Shown piece after piece: positions 63,807-64,000 of a DNA stretch of 64,000 nucleotides. Position numbers and translations under genes: made by a program. Source of the stretch: Chitinophagales bacterium (GTDB lineage Bacteria > Bacteroidota > Bacteroidia > Chitinophagales > JADJOU01); contig JAURJQ010000016.1 of the NCBI GenBank assembly GCA_030832185.1, positions 124,001-188,000 on the forward strand, written 5' to 3'. The first letter of the stretch is position 1; each line of letters starts with the position of its first letter. The notes under the pieces are model-generated. The model did no database searches. It saw only the letters and a list, made by a program, of their open reading frames with translations, and had not been told where the DNA came from.

Positions 63807-64000
63807 TTTAACTAATAAGTAATAGCGAATAGTTTAAATAAGTAAATTTTGAAATTGAGAATGTAAGATAAAGATTGAAAAATGTTCGTATATACAACCA
63901 AATATAATCATACAAGTTATTTTAAAGAATTTATTAGTTCGTATGTCAATGTTTCAAACTTATTACCTATTAACTATTAACTGTCTTGTCTATCATATCG

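Noticed and set aside
1-64000. CRISPR array, prophage or defence cluster
   Set aside because: No regularly spaced direct repeats, integrase, capsid, toxin-antitoxin pair or restriction genes were seen.

Overview
The window is an AT-rich, gene-dense chromosomal segment of a member of the Bacteroidota. Four lines of evidence support this. Promoter-like sites fit the Bacteroidota TTG / TAnnTTTG consensus, and Shine-Dalgarno motifs are mostly absent. Two large exported proteins end in type IX secretion (T9SS) sorting domains. There are several Bacteroidota-restricted families (DUF4476, DUF5686, DUF5689, bactofilin, SprB repeats). The glutamine synthetase is type III, typical of this phylum. The genus cannot be fixed from the sequence. 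I see no phage, insertion sequence, CRISPR array or rRNA operon; the window looks like ordinary core chromosome with some intergenic repeats.

Layout: 1-4391 (minus) is the rimP-nusA-infB operon; infB runs off the left edge, and the operon leader holds a terminator-like hairpin. 4.7-7.3 kb has a repeat, a small LEA-type lipoprotein and a T9SS-secreted M43 metalloprotease. 7.4-12.8 kb carries lysS, an Omp85-like outer-membrane protein overlapping glpK, and a bactofilin. 13.0-15.1 kb is a DUF4476 / recO / small exported protein cluster. 15.4-20.9 kb is a TonB receptor - DUF5689 lipoprotein - membrane protein run. 20.9-29.3 kb contains type III glutamine synthetase, an ABC-F ATPase, a DUF2237 protein and class Ia ribonucleotide reductase (nrdB-nrdA). 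29.5-35.7 kb has queG, a BBP2 porin, kup and an M13 peptidase. 35.8-38.3 kb is nuoH-tsaC-histidine phosphatase. 38.5-42.6 kb has an iron alcohol dehydrogenase, a NYN-LOTUS protein, a PagL-like deacylase and a small exported protein. 42.6-47.6 kb has a peptide-binding lipoprotein, an ABC-2 transporter and a short methylmalonyl-CoA mutase small-subunit homologue. 47.9-51.6 kb encodes a 1231-residue T9SS surface protein, followed by tRNA-Met. 52.0-57.2 kb has a DUF5686 protein, a repeat region, a class III aminotransferase and rlmI. 57.5-58.1 kb is a frameshifted AhpD-like pseudogene. 58.1-63.8 kb has an HhH protein, kynurenine 3-monooxygenase, and a polyprenyl synthase - PAP2-like - acyl-CoA carboxylase run.

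Functionally, most genes are housekeeping: translation, tRNA modification (queG, tsaC), dNTP supply, nitrogen assimilation, K+ uptake and respiration. The accessory layer is mainly cell-envelope and secreted proteins. Intact promoters usually sit only about 10-40 bases upstream of start codons, so short leaders are the rule. The roughly 70-base rimP leader with its terminator hairpin, and two genes whose promoters abut their start codons, stand out against this.

I do not see a clear-cut new multi-gene system. The items most worth checking are the rimP leader attenuator, the isolated nuoH, the half-length mutase subunit, the palindromic intergenic repeats, and the PagL-like protein with a changed catalytic position.
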